Source: Thermothelomyces thermophilus ATCC 42464
Lineage: Eukaryota > Ascomycota > Sordariomycetes > Sordariales > Chaetomiaceae
Assembly (NCBI RefSeq): GCF_000226095.1
Contig: NC_016472.1
Span: 6,820,001-6,884,000 of the forward strand
Direction of reading: 5' to 3'
Length of the DNA: 64,000 nucleotides
The notes beneath the pieces were generated by a model. It was not told the origin of the DNA and ran no database searches. It worked only from the letters and a program-made list of their open reading frames with translations. This document shows, one piece after another, positions 1 through 11,366 of the stretch (position 1 is its first letter; each line of letters starts with the position of its first letter). A program made the translations under genes and the position numbers.

Positions 1-1422
1 GCAGGTGGTGCCGCTGCAGCCGGGCGACGTCGCGCGGCCGGAGGGTGCCCATCACGTCGCCGCCGCTCTCCTCCCCTTCGTCGTCCGACACCGAGCCGCT
101 GTCCTCTTGCGGCGGGTAGCGCCCCCGGCCGCCCACTCCCCCTCCCCCTCCCCTCCTTCTCCTTCTCCTCCCTCCTCCTCCTCCTCCTCCTCCTCCCGGG
201 TTGGGAGAGGTGTCGCCGTCCATCCCCGAAGTCCCGCTGCCGCCGCCGCCGCCGGCGCCGGTGCCATGCCCGGCGATGGCGGTGTGGCGGCGCGAGTGGC
301 TCCGCGCGTGGGAGGAGGAGGAGGGGGCGGCCGGAGGCGGCTCGAAGCCCTCGCCGCCGCTGAAGATGTTCTCGATGCACTGGTCGGCCGACAGCTCGCC
401 GGGCTGGCTCGCCCAGCTGGCGGCCAGGGCGCGGCGGTACATGTCCTGGACCTCGAAGGCGTCGCGCGACTTGCCGGTGAAGGACGAGGGCGGGTGGCCC
501 GGGGTGGTGGCGGCGCCGACGTCGACGGGCTCGAAGGCGTCGCCGGCGACGAACCCGGCGATGCCGCCAAAGACGGGGGCGGACTTGGGCGGCGGCGCGA
601 CGTAGTTGCGCTCGCCGTCGACCTGCACCATCAGGATGCTGATCTTGAGCGTCGAGTTGATCTTGCTGTCCTGCATCAGGTAGCGCCGCACGACGCCGTC
701 CTGGATCTCGCCCTCCGGGGGTTCCTCGTCGCGCGACGACCGAGGGCTCGGATCGGTCTCCGGGAGGCCGGCGTTGCTCAGGGAGCTGCGCTGGCGGCGG
801 TGGGTCGACGACTTTTGAACGGGCGACATGAGAGCCTCCTTGATGGCGTTGGCCGTGCGGCCGTCGCGCAACACCGCCTCGCTCTCCTCGACATACTCGC
901 TGAGGTTGAGGCGGACGGTGCCGAGGGTGATCTTCTCGTCTCGCCCCGCGGCGCCCGAGACGCCGCCGGCGCTGAACTCCTGCACGACCTCGAACTCGAT
1001 GGGGCACTCGTTCAGGCTGTCGTTGCGGTCGATGCCGATGCGGACCGAGACGATCTTGGAGTAGTTGTACTCGACCCTGTGGTTCACAATGGGGCACTTT
1101 TGCGTCCGTCCGCGATGCTCCCCGTGTATGCTATGTGGGAGGTGCCACTTGACCATGGACACCCCCGACACAAGCGGCACATTGTTGAGGTCAGATATCT
1201 GCGCGGGTTCAGTTAGCGAAGGAGTGGTGGGCGTGGGGATATTTTTTTTCTTCTTTAAAAAAAAGAACAATTTGACTGCCATACTTGCCTTGATGTGAAC
1301 ATCGAATTTCGGCTGTATATTGATCACTTCGTCAGCTTTCGATCACCGGAGGTTGGCACGTCGAAACAGAGGGGGAGTGTCCCAACCTTTCGAGCCTTGT
1401 TGACTATGGGAAAGAACCGCAT
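1..1422 (-). CDS. NT-C2 (EEIG1/EHBP1-type) domain protein, 3' part outside window
   Basis: Exons read 1422-1387, 1312-1289 and 1198 to the window edge. The protein opens MRFFPIVNKARKPKF, continues VHIK|ISDLNNVPLVSG, then CPIVNHRVEYNYSKIVSVRI, LGTVRLNLSEYVEESE and RRYLMQDSKINSTLKISI. These are hallmarks of the fungal N-terminal C2 domain shared with EEIG1 and EHBP1 (known family; C2-like fold thought to bind membranes or partners). After about residue 250 the chain is low complexity with His/Arg/Ser and a Gly run followed by an Arg run (about 200-140). The last visible residues (TLRPRDVARLQRHHL) are again ordered-looking. Intron 1 (1386-1313) is GT-AG. Intron 2 (1288-1199) is GC-AG: the frame closes only with donor GCAAGT directly after AAG, because the nearby GTATGG donor gives an immediate stop. 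A specific cellular role cannot be read from the sequence. Confidence 0.85.
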
Positions 1423-2545
1423 ATTAGCTCAGGAGCTTTCAAAGGGATGCCGGTAAGGGACCGGGCACGTCGAGGCGATGAGGAGTTGGATCTAGGCGCG
1501 TTCGGAGTTGCCAGCCCCCATCGTGACAACAAAAAGCCGCTTCCTTCAGTGCACGGCAAGAACTTGGATGCGCCTGCAAAACAAGAAGAGCATGGTGTTG
1601 GTTTTGAACGGGGGAAAATGCATTCGGCAGAGTGAGAGGTTCAAGGAAGAGAAGAATAGGCAAGAAGGACTGGCGACGGCGGCTGAGACAAACAAGCGGC
1701 AGATCTGGAACAGCGAGCATGTGAAGAGGGATAAGAGAAGAGAAGGGAAGGGGGGGCGGAGTGGGTGGGTGTTGAGCTTACTGAGGGATGCCATGTTCGG
1801 TTTGGGTCGTTATCAATGACCTATCGCGAGCGCGAACACCAGGGGAAGCTCATTCCCCCGGCCGGCAAACCGGGACCACCTTGGATGCTGCGGGTGAACG
1901 GCCGTTTTCTGACTTGGTTCCTTGTTCCTGTTACAGTTTGCTCGAGGTGTGGAGAGAAGGAGGAAGGGCTGACGTCGGCTGCCAAGAACGCTGCTGATGT
2001 TCCTTGGTCGATTCAAGGGTTACAAAGTGGTTGAGTGTATGCAAGGTACTGTACGTACTAGTTACTTTGTTGGGAGCAGCAGGTGCTGGTGCTTTCAGTC
2101 AGTAACTTCGGTTGGTAGGTTAGTGCGGTGTAGCGTCAGCGCCGGGCAGCAACAGGCACGTAGTTATGAAAACGGGGGGCGAAAGCTTGTCTAGCACCAG
2201 TGGGGGTTTTGTCATAATTCCAGGGGCACTCCCCAGGCCACAGCGGTTGGCCCCGCAAATTCAAGCACTAATTGTTCACTAAAAGTTAGTTACCTGTTAT
2301 TAGTAGAGCATTTGCAGGGACAAGAGGCGGGGGACACCACAACCCCCTGCACGGCACCTCAGCGATCGCTAGTGGGGCAGCCGATAAGATGAACATTTGG
2401 GGGAGATAAGAGCTTCAAAATTCTGGGGTCAGGAATTGACTCGGGACCCTCGATCTGCCACTCACAGGTTTACTCTTTCAGAACAAGGCCTCCCCTTCCA
2501 GCACGCAAAACAAGCCGGCGCAGTGCCCGAACCCATGCTCTTCAC
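1423..2545. other. Divergent intergenic region, C2 gene / POP1
   Basis: No coding exon recognised. It holds both promoters. A GTACTGTACGTACTAGTTAC-type motif near 2044-2063 belongs to the short-motif family seen in other spacers. No TATA box stands out. Confidence 0.6.
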
Positions 2546-2591
2546 ATGGACAAGAATCGATCCTTGCCCCCGGAGAAGGGGACGGACATGA
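2535..2591 (+). promoter_or_regulatory. Overlapping 18-codon upstream ORF at the POP1 start
   Basis: ATG at 2535 lies 11 nt before the POP1 ATG at 2546, in another frame. It runs 18 codons and stops with TGA at 2589-2591. That stop overlaps POP1 codon Met15 (ATG at 2588-2590) in an ATGA arrangement. All three ATGs have weak contexts (no A at -3). Scanning ribosomes could therefore be diverted from the first POP1 ATG and reinitiate at Met15. The geometry is directly visible; regulation is inference. Confidence 0.45.
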
Positions 2592-5359
2592 AGAAGCGAA
2601 AGGACGCGCCGGCGCAGTCCAGAGACGGGTCTCGACAACAAGATGGACGATCGACACCGACGACGGCGCGCTCGGCGAAGCGCGTCAAGTTCCAAGATGC
2701 CCGCAACATCCGCACGCAGCCGTCGGATGCCGCCCTCGAGGATGGCAAACTTGACCTGCAAAAATTTCTCAATGCCCGCGAGTTCGAGATCAATGCGCTC
2801 GAGGAGAGCATGCGCAAGTGCAAGGCCGCCAATGCAACCCGCGTGTTCCAGCAGGTACCGCGCGCCATGAGGCGGAGGACGGCGAGCCACAACGCCAAGA
2901 GGGTGCCGAAGAGGCTGCGCGAGAGGGCAAGAAGAGAGATGATTGAGGACAACACGCCCACCGTCGAGGCCAGAAAGCGACGCCCCCGCACGACCCGAGC
3001 CCGGATTCGCGCCGAGACGGCCAAGAAGCTCGCGAAGCTGGCAGAGAGGAAACGGAAGAAGATGCGCGAGAGGGCAGCCGCCGAGGGAATTGATACAGGC
3101 GGGGTGGAACCGAAGCCGACCGTGGACACCAGGGCGGCGAGGCCGAAGATCCGGCGCAACACGCTGAACGAGCCCCCCAAGCCGGACTCCAAGTTCAGAA
3201 AGAGGCAGATCAACAAGACATGGTTGCCGACGCACCTCTGGCACGCGAAGCGGGCAAGGATGACGGAGCCGAGCAAGCCGCTGTGGCGCTTCGCAATTCC
3301 CCTCACCCCCACAGAGAAATGCTACAGGCCGACGCATCGTGCCGCGGGCCAGAAAGGGGTGGTGGCGTGGGATATGAGCTATATGAGCACGATCGGCCTG
3401 TACGGCGCGGCCGAAGGCGTCGAGCGGGTTCTGAAAGCCTTGGGCCTGACCGGGGAGGGACTCTGGGGCGCCCGGGGCCAGAAGTGGAGGGCTGGAGTTC
3501 GGAAGTGGACGGGCATCCTCAGCAGGCAGACCAAAGAAGGGTCGAGGCGTGACATCGGGCCCGCGACCATCATCTGGAACCCCCAAGCACCTGCTCAGGG
3601 TGACGATGTGACGACTTCCACCCGCAGCGCGAATTCGCAAAGGCAACTGTTCATCCGTACGCATCCGTCCTGCTTTCTCGAGCTGTTCCAGGAGCTCCGG
3701 AAACTCGTCAAGATGCAGACACCGCAGCTCTACATTGAGGATTTGCGTTTCGAAATTGGCAGCATTGAGCTGATCGGTCCCGGGTCTACCGAGGCGCTGT
3801 TGGGCATTCTCCAGCCATACCACGACGGGTCGGACGGTGAGGAGCGTCACGGCCAAGTCTTCAAGTCCCTCGCCGGCGTCACGAACCCTGCCTCGCTCCC
3901 TGAGGATGCGCTCCTCGCCTTCTCTGTGAAAGACCCTCGGTTGGCGTATCCCCCAAAGAGAGTCGACCTCCCAGCCGGGGGCGGAGACGGTTCTCTCGTC
4001 GAGACACTCACCCGATGGCCGGTCGAAGAAGGATTGAAACCGTTCGGCATCTTCAGCCGTGACTCTCGATTTCGGGCTTCGAGACTGCCCTCTCAGAAAG
4101 CCATCAACCGCCGAAAGGGGGCGAACGCGCCGGGAGAACCCCTCCGCGTCACTCCGGCCGATCCCCCAATCCCGGTCGTGCTGCTGGCCTCGAGACCTTC
4201 CACCGGCGGACAGGCGCAAGGCACATGGACGTTACTGGCACCGTGGAAGTGCATCATGCCGCTCTGGTATGCCCTCATGCACTATCCCCTCTCGACCGGC
4301 GGCAACCCTCGGCTCGGCGGCCTGGACGAGCAGAGACAAATCGCGTTTGAGCACGGAGCCCCGTGGTTCCCCGCCGACTTTCCCGCGACCGACGCCGGGC
4401 GCAACTGGGAGCTGGAGCAGCGGGCCAAACAAAAACAGGAGTGGGATCGCCGCCCGAAAGGCAAGAGGGTCGAGTGGAAGTCATTGGACCTCGGTGCTGG
4501 CCGCAAAGGCGAGATCGGAAATGGGTTCGCGTGCGATTTCGAACACTTGTTTGGGAGCTCCTCCGCAGAGGAACCCCCGGATCGCCAAGCCACCGGGCCG
4601 TCGATCGCGGATGGGGCCGAGATGATGGACATTGACGCTCCGGACCGGTCGGAAGAGACCGAAGTTTCAGAGCCTCTAGGAGCGCCAGCGCCCTCAGGGC
4701 TGATCCAGTGCCTGCCCAAGGCCTCTTTTACCTCGCTGCTCAGGTCACCCAACTCGGAGACGCCGCCGGCGAACTCTATCATCACAGTCAATCTAACCTT
4801 TGTCGCGAGAGGTGTCGCAAACACCTGCGCCAGAATCTACCGATTACCTTCTCGGGGTTCGAGGGTCGCCGAGCCTTCTGCGGATGCCGAAGTGCTCGCC
4901 ACGGATCCCACCCCGACCACTACTAGCTCGCGCACCCTTCCTCGAGATCTGAGAGATCAGTGGCTGAGGAAACTGCCCCAGCCAATCGACAGGGGTCAGG
5001 GCAGCCGATCGCGATTGACGGCGCCCCCACGGATGCCCTTGGGGGTCGACATGGAAACGCGCAAGAGGCTCCTGGCGCAATCCATCGTCGAGACGGAACT
5101 TCCTTACCCCAAGCCGGCTCCCAACGAGCTCGACATTGGCGGGCACCATCCTCTATGCCCAGACGAGGGGGATCTGCTTGGCTTCGTGACCACGGGCGCG
5201 TTCAGCCTGAGCGAGGGCAAGGGCACGGCGATCGGCTCCATCTCGGCAGCGAGGGCATTGGAGGCGATGCGGGAGGCAGGGGCTAGGGAAGGCAAGCTCT
5301 GCATCGTGAGGAACGCGGGCGAGAGTGTGGGATGGCTGGCGAGGTGGGAGCTTGTTTGA
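2546..5359 (+). CDS. pop1: Ribonuclease P/MRP protein subunit POP1
   Basis: Single-exon gene of 937 aa. POP1 is the large scaffold protein of nuclear RNase P (tRNA 5' processing) and RNase MRP (rRNA processing). The POP1 N-terminal signature lies at about residues 98-125 (TRVFQQVPRAMRRRTASHNA and KRVPKRLR), followed by a long Arg/Lys-rich RNA-binding stretch, the WLPTHLWHAKRARM block near 230 and the POPLD domain near 550-640 (LLAPWKCIMPLWYALMHYP, with GGLDEQRQIAFEHGAPWFP). The C-terminus ends with the expected glycine-rich LGFVTTGAFSLSEGKG and a WLARWELV tail. Length is normal for fungal POP1. Start taken as the longest reading; Met15 is a possible alternative because of the upstream ORF. 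Confidence 0.95.
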   Translation: MDKNRSLPPEKGTDMKKRKDAPAQSRDGSRQQDGRSTPTTARSAKRVKFQDARNIRTQPSDAALEDGKLDLQKFLNAREFEINALEESMRKCKAANATRVFQQVPRAMRRRTASHNAKRVPKRLRERARREMIEDNTPTVEARKRRPRTTRARIRAETAKKLAKLAERKRKKMRERAAAEGIDTGGVEPKPTVDTRAARPKIRRNTLNEPPKPDSKFRKRQINKTWLPTHLWHAKRARMTEPSKPLWRFAIPLTPTEKCYRPTHRAAGQKGVVAWDMSYMSTIGLYGAAEGVERVLKALGLTGEGLWGARGQKWRAGVRKWTGILSRQTKEGSRRDIGPATIIWNPQAPAQGDDVTTSTRSANSQRQLFIRTHPSCFLELFQELRKLVKMQTPQLYIEDLRFEIGSIELIGPGSTEALLGILQPYHDGSDGEERHGQVFKSLAGVTNPASLPEDALLAFSVKDPRLAYPPKRVDLPAGGGDGSLVETLTRWPVEEGLKPFGIFSRDSRFRASRLPSQKAINRRKGANAPGEPLRVTPADPPIPVVLLASRPSTGGQAQGTWTLLAPWKCIMPLWYALMHYPLSTGGNPRLGGLDEQRQIAFEHGAPWFPADFPATDAGRNWELEQRAKQKQEWDRRPKGKRVEWKSLDLGAGRKGEIGNGFACDFEHLFGSSSAEEPPDRQATGPSIADGAEMMDIDAPDRSEETEVSEPLGAPAPSGLIQCLPKASFTSLLRSPNSETPPANSIITVNLTFVARGVANTCARIYRLPSRGSRVAEPSADAEVLATDPTPTTTSSRTLPRDLRDQWLRKLPQPIDRGQGSRSRLTAPPRMPLGVDMETRKRLLAQSIVETELPYPKPAPNELDIGGHHPLCPDEGDLLGFVTTGAFSLSEGKGTAIGSISAARALEAMREAGAREGKLCIVRNAGESVGWLARWELV

Positions 5360-7413
5360 CAGGGTTCAGTGTTCCCGGCCGACCGCCTTGTTGGGACGGC
5401 CCCTGTTGCTTCTTTTTCTTTCTTTTTCCTACGAAACGAGGCATTTTGCATGATTTGTTTCAGGAGGCCGAAGCCCGTTTGTCGGGTTGAGAGAAGTGCA
5501 AGCCGCGGAGAAGTAGACGGGGCGCCAAAACAGTCCAACGAGAAAAAGATTGGCAACAAATCCAACCCCCTCCCCTTCTCCCCCTCCTACTCCCCGAAAA
5601 CCCTCGGTCACGCAGGATCTAGCGCAGTACATACGACTGGAGTGAGAGCGCACAGACAGCTCTCGGCGGAATATGTCCGCGTCTGAGCGGGTGAGCGGTT
5701 GCGAAGCAGGGCCGATATGACGCAAATCAAAAGGAGACCTGACGACTCCTACCGGGCTGACGGCAACGTCCTGCATTGAAGCAGAAGAAGCAGAAGCAAG
5801 GGTCGATGTGTGTGAGAGAGAGGCAGCGGCTGTACGCTGGGCTCTGGGAAAGGGCTTAGGTCTGAGACAAACCTGAAGCTCATGCGCTCCCCAGGTCCGA
5901 CCCGATCTGTAATTTTGGAGATCGTAATCCCACTTGGAGCAATCAAGAGTGGCGCATGCGACAATCGCTCACCCGAAATCGCAACCCGTCACATTGGTCC
6001 TTCCCCAAAACTCCGACGTTCCGGGTCGTCCTGCAAGCCTGCCAACTGCGGCGGGACGAGAGCCAGGGGGGCGCGTCTGCAGCCACGGCCGATCGTCAAA
6101 GTCGTCCACTAACTACGGATAGTTAAGACGGATTACACAGTACACTACGAGGTCACTTGCACACCGGCAGGATCACGGCGGGATCGCTCTTTTTAGCGGG
6201 TATGATCTGGGTGTCTCGGTGTCTCCAATCACCTGCGCTCATGCTACGGATAACACTGGGATGTGCAGTCCCGCTGCTAGACGATACCGTGCTCCCTGAT
6301 TCTAGGCCCAGGCGGTGGGGATCTACACTGCAGAGTACAGTAGGGTCCGCACTGATCCGGATCTCGGCTGTCCTTCCCGACCCTTTGTGGATCAGTGGAT
6401 CAGCGGATCAGTGGATCAGTGGATCAAGGGCCTTACCGCGCCCACTGCATGGCGGGCTAACTATCGGTGCCCTACTATACACTACACTACACAGTACAAA
6501 TCCAGCGCGGCAGGTTGGGGGGCGCAAACGGCAAACGGCAGGGCCGCAAGTTGAGGAGGGGTGGCGCTGGGCACCAAACACTGCCAGGCACCCTCCCTTG
6601 CTTGCCCTGCGTTGTGTGTGTGTGTGTGTGTCCGTACGGGATACAGGACATACAGAGTACACACTACCGCAGTACATACATACGGATTACACTCTATCAA
6701 GTTTGGACCTACATACACACCCATCCCATGACTACAAGTAGGAGCTCGGTCGGCACTTCGCTCCGCACCATCTGTCGACATAATTCTCCTAAACCTGGCC
6801 GTTCTGTCTCCTCCTAGGACGCAGGGTCTTCTTTGCTTGCACGACTGCTACGAAGTGCTACGATCGAGGATCGAGCGTCCAGAAAACTATCGTTCGGAAC
6901 TCTGCCAAGAACGGACCGTGTGGTGGAATCTGCGACTTGCGATCCGAGAGCCCCTCGTTGCTTTCGTTCCCTGTTTGCACGACCGCTTTTTCGTCTCGTT
7001 CTTCTTGCTTCTCCATTGTCCTGAGAGAGGCAGCTCTTTGGGTGGACGAAACGGGACACTACCGTACTGTACTGTACATGCAACACCTGCGACATTACGA
7101 ATTACACTTACACTAGGTCGCGTCGCTGGTGGAGCGCCACAGAACAAGCTCACTACTACTGTGGTAACCAAGTGCCGCCTTGGCGAGATCACAAGATCAG
7201 CCAAGACTCTGGTTGGGCGACTACCCCCTGCCCCCCTGCCCACCTTTGTGACGGGCGATCGTGCCCGATAACGATACGATTTACATGCCTTACAACACCG
7301 TCCGCGCCCGCGCCCGCTCCCCCACGCCATCGCACCTGGTTCTTCTAGGTCATGTCTCCCGAGACGGTGGCACGCACAAGCTCCTCCAAGACGGCCACAG
7401 AGGCGCCTCGACC
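5360..7413. other. Intergenic region between POP1 and RBR ligase gene
   Basis: No gene recognised in 2 kb. It carries an 8-bp tandem repeat (6387-6426), a TG run near 6615, two copies of ACGGATTAC (6128-6136, 6682-6690) and a TACTGTACTGTACAT stretch near 7064-7080. The downstream part serves as promoter of the RBR gene. Confidence 0.6.
6387..6426. repeat. Tandem repeat, 5 x 8 bp (GTGGATCA)
   Basis: Five head-to-tail units of GTGGATCA; the third has a T to C change. It is not in a recognised gene and is probably a small minisatellite. Confidence 0.9.
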
Positions 7414-9854
7414 ATGAGTCCCATGGCCCGGCCCTCGCTGCTCCTGGACGAGCCGGTCGCAGGTTGGAAGCTCCAGCTGCCCGAACTCGCAGATGCCGAC
7501 TACGTCCGCGAGGTCCTGGCCCGGTCCGACGGCGCGACCGAGGCCGACATCGAGCACGAGTTGGTGTCCAAGGCCGCCGCCCTGCGCATCGAGCTGCCCG
7601 CGTCAGCGTTTCCGTTTCCGGATCCGCAAGAGCGCTCGCACGAGCCGCGGGCGCCCGGCGTGCAGCAGCAGCAGCAGAACAGCGCGGCCTCGACGGGCTC
7701 GGACGGCGGCAGCGCAGATTGTTCCGCGACGCTGCAGATCTCGGACCGTGGGGCGGCGAGTCCCGGTACACCAGCAACAGCAACAATAACAAGGGAAACA
7801 ACAATGACAAGGGAAGCAACGGCAACGAGAAGGCGGTCGAGGAGCCTCAGCTTCTCCCAGTACGAGAGGTACATCAGCCAGGTCGATCCCGCGCTCGAAC
7901 AGTCAAAGTTCCAGAAATCGGAGCCGGCCGGGGGCATCGCTGCGAAACCGAGCGGGAAGAAGGGTGTCAGGGGTATCACTCGCAGCATCACGGCCAGGTT
8001 GAGGAGGAGAAAGCCGAGCCCGGATCAGCCAATGTGAGTTATCCAACAGAAAGAGACTTAGGCCCCCCATAGATTTCAACGCGGGTGTCTGACCTCCATT
8101 TTTTTTTCCTTTGTTTTCCCTCGTTTCTCAAAAGGCCTTGTATTTGCTGTCGCGAGGACTTCCTTGTCGGCAACACGGCCCTGCACACGATACCTTGCGG
8201 TCATTGCTACTGCCGCGACTGCCTTACCATCATGGTCGAGCAGTCCATGCTGGACGAGTCCAAGATGCCGCCGCGGTGTTGCACCCAGCCGATCCCCGCC
8301 GCCATCATCAAGACGGTCCTCCCGAGGGAGAAGCAGCAGCTCTTCCTCAAGGCGGTGGTGCAGTACAGCACGCCCTGGGAGGCGCGCGTCTTCTGCCCAA
8401 ACACTTCGTGCGGCGAGTTCATCCCGCCCGCGAGCAAGCCCGACACCAAGCACCCGTTCGAGACGCTCTGCCAGTCGTGCCAGACGCGCGTCTGCACCAT
8501 GTGCAAGCGCAGCGCCCACCAGCTGGGCCAGGACTGCCCCGAGGACAAGGAAAGCGACGCGGTGCTCCGCATGGGCGAGCGGTCCGGCTGGCGCCGCTGC
8601 TACAAGTGCCGGTCCCTGGTCGAGCTGGCCCAGGGGTGCACCCACATCACGTGCCGGTGCAAGGCGCAGTTCTGCTACATCTGCGGCGCCGTCTGGGACC
8701 CTGCCGTCGGCTGCCCCAACTTCTGCAACGGCGAGGAGGAGATGGAGCGCCGCCGCGTGGAGGAGGAGGCCCGGCGGGCCGAGCTCGAGGCCGAGAAGGA
8801 GGCGCGCCAGAGGGAGGCCGAGGCCGAGGAGAGGGAGAAGGAGGACGCCGAGAGGCGGACGCGCGAGAGCCCCGAGTTCCGGGCGCTCAGGGCGGAGCAG
8901 GAGGCCGAGAGGGCCCGGTTCGGAGCCTACGAGCGGAGGGTGAAGGAGGCCCTGCGGGCGCGGCAGCAGCGCAGGAAGGTCGCCCTGGCCGACAAGTTCT
9001 CGGACCTGATGGACCGCATGCGCGAGCGGCACGCCAAGACGGAGCAGCACCTCGAGGACCTCCAGGTCATGGCCGAGATCGAGCTGCAGGCCAGCCTGGA
9101 AGAGAAGCGGAAGAGGGTCCAGATCAAGCTCCGCCACATGGAAGACTACTGCGCAGGCAAGATCGCGGCCTCCGGCAACGACGGCAACGACGGCAACGAC
9201 GAATCATCCCCGTCATTATCATCACCACAATCACCACAATCACCACATCCATCACCACCAACAGCACCACCATCATCATCATCATTACCTTCATCACCAT
9301 CATCACCATCATCACCATCGCCACCATCGCCACAAGAACAACAACACCAAGCCCACCAAACCCAGGCGGCGCCCCCACCAGACGCCGGCAGCAGCAGCAG
9401 CAGCAGCAGCCGTCGCAGCATGCCCCAGCGCAAGGTCACGGAGCGCGACCTGGAGCAGCTGCGGCAGCAGTACAGCCTGCGCGACGGCATGGAGCGGCGG
9501 CACCGGTCGCAGATCAACGGCCTGCGCGAGAAGCAGGCCAGGAGCATGGAGGAGCTGGTGGGGCGGCACGAGCGGGAGCGCGAGGCGCTGGCCGACCGCC
9601 GCGCCGAGGAGGTCGAGGACCTCGCGGTCCGCTTCGCCAACGAGGAGGACGCCCTCCTGCGCACCCTCGCCGACCGCCGCGCCCGCCTCGCCCGCCGCTG
9701 GCTCCTCGCCGCCGAGGTCCTCCGCGCCGAGCTCGAGGCCCGCCACCGCCGCAGGTTCGCCCCCATGCCCGTCACCCCCTGGCCGGACGAGGAGGAGGAG
9801 GAGGAGGAGGAGGAGGAGCCTCGCCGCATGGCCGTGGAAGTGGGTTGCGCGTAA
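7414..9854 (+). CDS. RBR-type (RING-IBR-RING) E3 ubiquitin ligase with coiled-coil C-terminus
   Basis: Two exons, 7414-8033 and 8135-9854 (779 aa). The intron splits the Met codon just before RING1. RING1 starts at about C209 (CICCREDF, then IPCGHCYCRDCL). The IBR is about 294-341 (FCPNTSCGEF, CQSCQTRVCTMCKRSAH). RING2 is about 362-400 (WRRCYKCRSLVE, QGCTHITCRC, FCYICG). In RBR enzymes a RING2 Cys accepts ubiquitin from E2; here it should be C375 of QGC. Residues 1-205 are disordered (poly-Gln, Ser). After RING2 comes a long Glu/Arg coiled coil, a Ser/Pro tract from a trinucleotide-rich block (about 9201-9345), then a second coiled coil ending in poly-Glu. Start at 7414 has a good context (GACCATGA); an in-frame ATG at 7285 would add 43 residues. 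Substrate unknown. Confidence 0.88.
9201..9348 (+). repeat. Imperfect trinucleotide-rich block (TCA/CCA/ATC) inside the RBR gene
   Basis: A run of TCA, CCA and ATC triplets encodes a Ser/Pro-rich linker in the gene frame. It is A/T-rich compared with the GC-rich codons on both sides, which suggests local slippage expansion. Confidence 0.75.
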
Positions 9855-11366
9855 TCACTCACCGTTCCATTTTTTCAATTCCTGTTCTCTTCTCTTCTCT
9901 TCTGCTCTCTTCTCTTTTAGCCTTTTTTCTTCAATCTCATCTTCTCTCTTCCTTCTTTCGTTTCCTTTAATCTTCCTCCTCCCTTATGCACCATTCTTCT
10001 TCCCCACGCTGTTCTACGGGCGTGAAGCCATGTCTGCTTTCATGTTTTCCGACTTGTTACTCTTTCCTTCGGGCTTCATCTGCGGACATTTCTCCCCCAC
10101 CCCCCCGCGGCTTTGCAGCTGCGGCGTGGAACGAGGGGCGTCGAATTTCCAGGCAGGGTTTTTTTTTGAGCGTGATCTGGGGGAGCGTGGAGTTTTGAGG
10201 TCGGACAGTTACCGTTTCCGCAACATCTTTTCTACGAGCGTTTTACTGCATGCATCACGCTGGGCCCCATCCATGGTCCTTCTCCTCGGGGGGGCATCTG
10301 GTTGTCTCCTTTCGATGTCGGGACTAGGAAAGAGATACGAAGGAACGAGGGGACGGGGAGGGGATGGCTTTGTTTCGGGAAACGCGTTTCGCTCGGGGAT
10401 GAAGCTCTCCTCCTAGCATGGCGTCGGCGGCTTTAACTTGGAGCTAGGAACGCACGATACCACTACACTAATTAAATCCCCCCGTCTCCTCATCGGGCCA
10501 TGTCATCGAGATATACAGAATAGACCCAAAGAATCTTTCGATTGCCGTTCCCACCATGTGACTAAAACGGTTTAACAGCGGAGCATGGGAATGACGGCTG
10601 CCAAGATGATACTGGCCCCGTCAACGCACTGCTGGCGTCCTCCCCCCGGGGCAAAGGCCCACTTGGTCTCGGTGATGTTCGGGGTCGCGGTGTGTCGGCC
10701 GTCGATACGACGCTACCCCGGATGGGTCCATGGCTCCTCCGTTCGGGTGTCCCCTGGTTTTAACGGCCAGACTTTGGCAGACTGCTTAACGAACGAACTG
10801 CAGGTATACCCTATGTAGATACATATAGTATGTACATTACAAGATTAGTTGGAGACAGGATGGGGACATGATCAGACACCTGCCCCTTCTTCTAGATTCG
10901 TGCTAGATAGAGCACGGGGCAGACTGGTTTGTCCCACGTAAGGGATACTGCCCATACGCAGTGCGTACAGAGTGTATGTAGTATATGTACTGCGGACGAC
11001 CTAGCGTGTTTTGAACCATGACTCCGATAGCAAAGACAACAAAACATTCCGAGTGTAGTGAGGCGTGCGGCTGCGGAGTGCGTGTTACAGGATGCGGCTC
11101 TGAAACCGACTGCTCGAGAAGAAGAAGAAGAAGCCGGTGACAAGCACGCTGTGCGGCATCAAGCGTTAAAGGAGAGCTTGCTACTACACACCCCCCCAAA
11201 AAAACGACGAGGACCTCCTATTCCAGCCAACGTAAAAAAAACCCTCAAATCCTCGACCAAGCTTTCCAAAACCCCCCGAATGATTTCGAACAGGCCTTTC
11301 CTATCCGTACAACAACCAGAACAGAAACAACAAGACACAAAGAACAAAGAGAACCCCCCCCTCCTT
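9855..11366. other. Convergent intergenic region, RBR gene / SH3 gene
   Basis: No gene recognised. A strongly pyrimidine-rich stretch (TCTTCTCTTC type, about 9885-9980) follows the RBR stop and probably lies in its 3' UTR. The rest shows no repeat or ORF I can support. Confidence 0.55.

Noticed and set aside
5-1216. Long + strand open frame over the NT-C2 gene
   Set aside because: It is the antisense of a conserved C2 domain on the minus strand and has only low-complexity content itself.
8111-9970. Second long + strand frame of 619 codons over the RBR gene
   Set aside because: Out-of-frame shadow in GC-rich DNA; the other frame carries the intact RING-IBR-RING residues.
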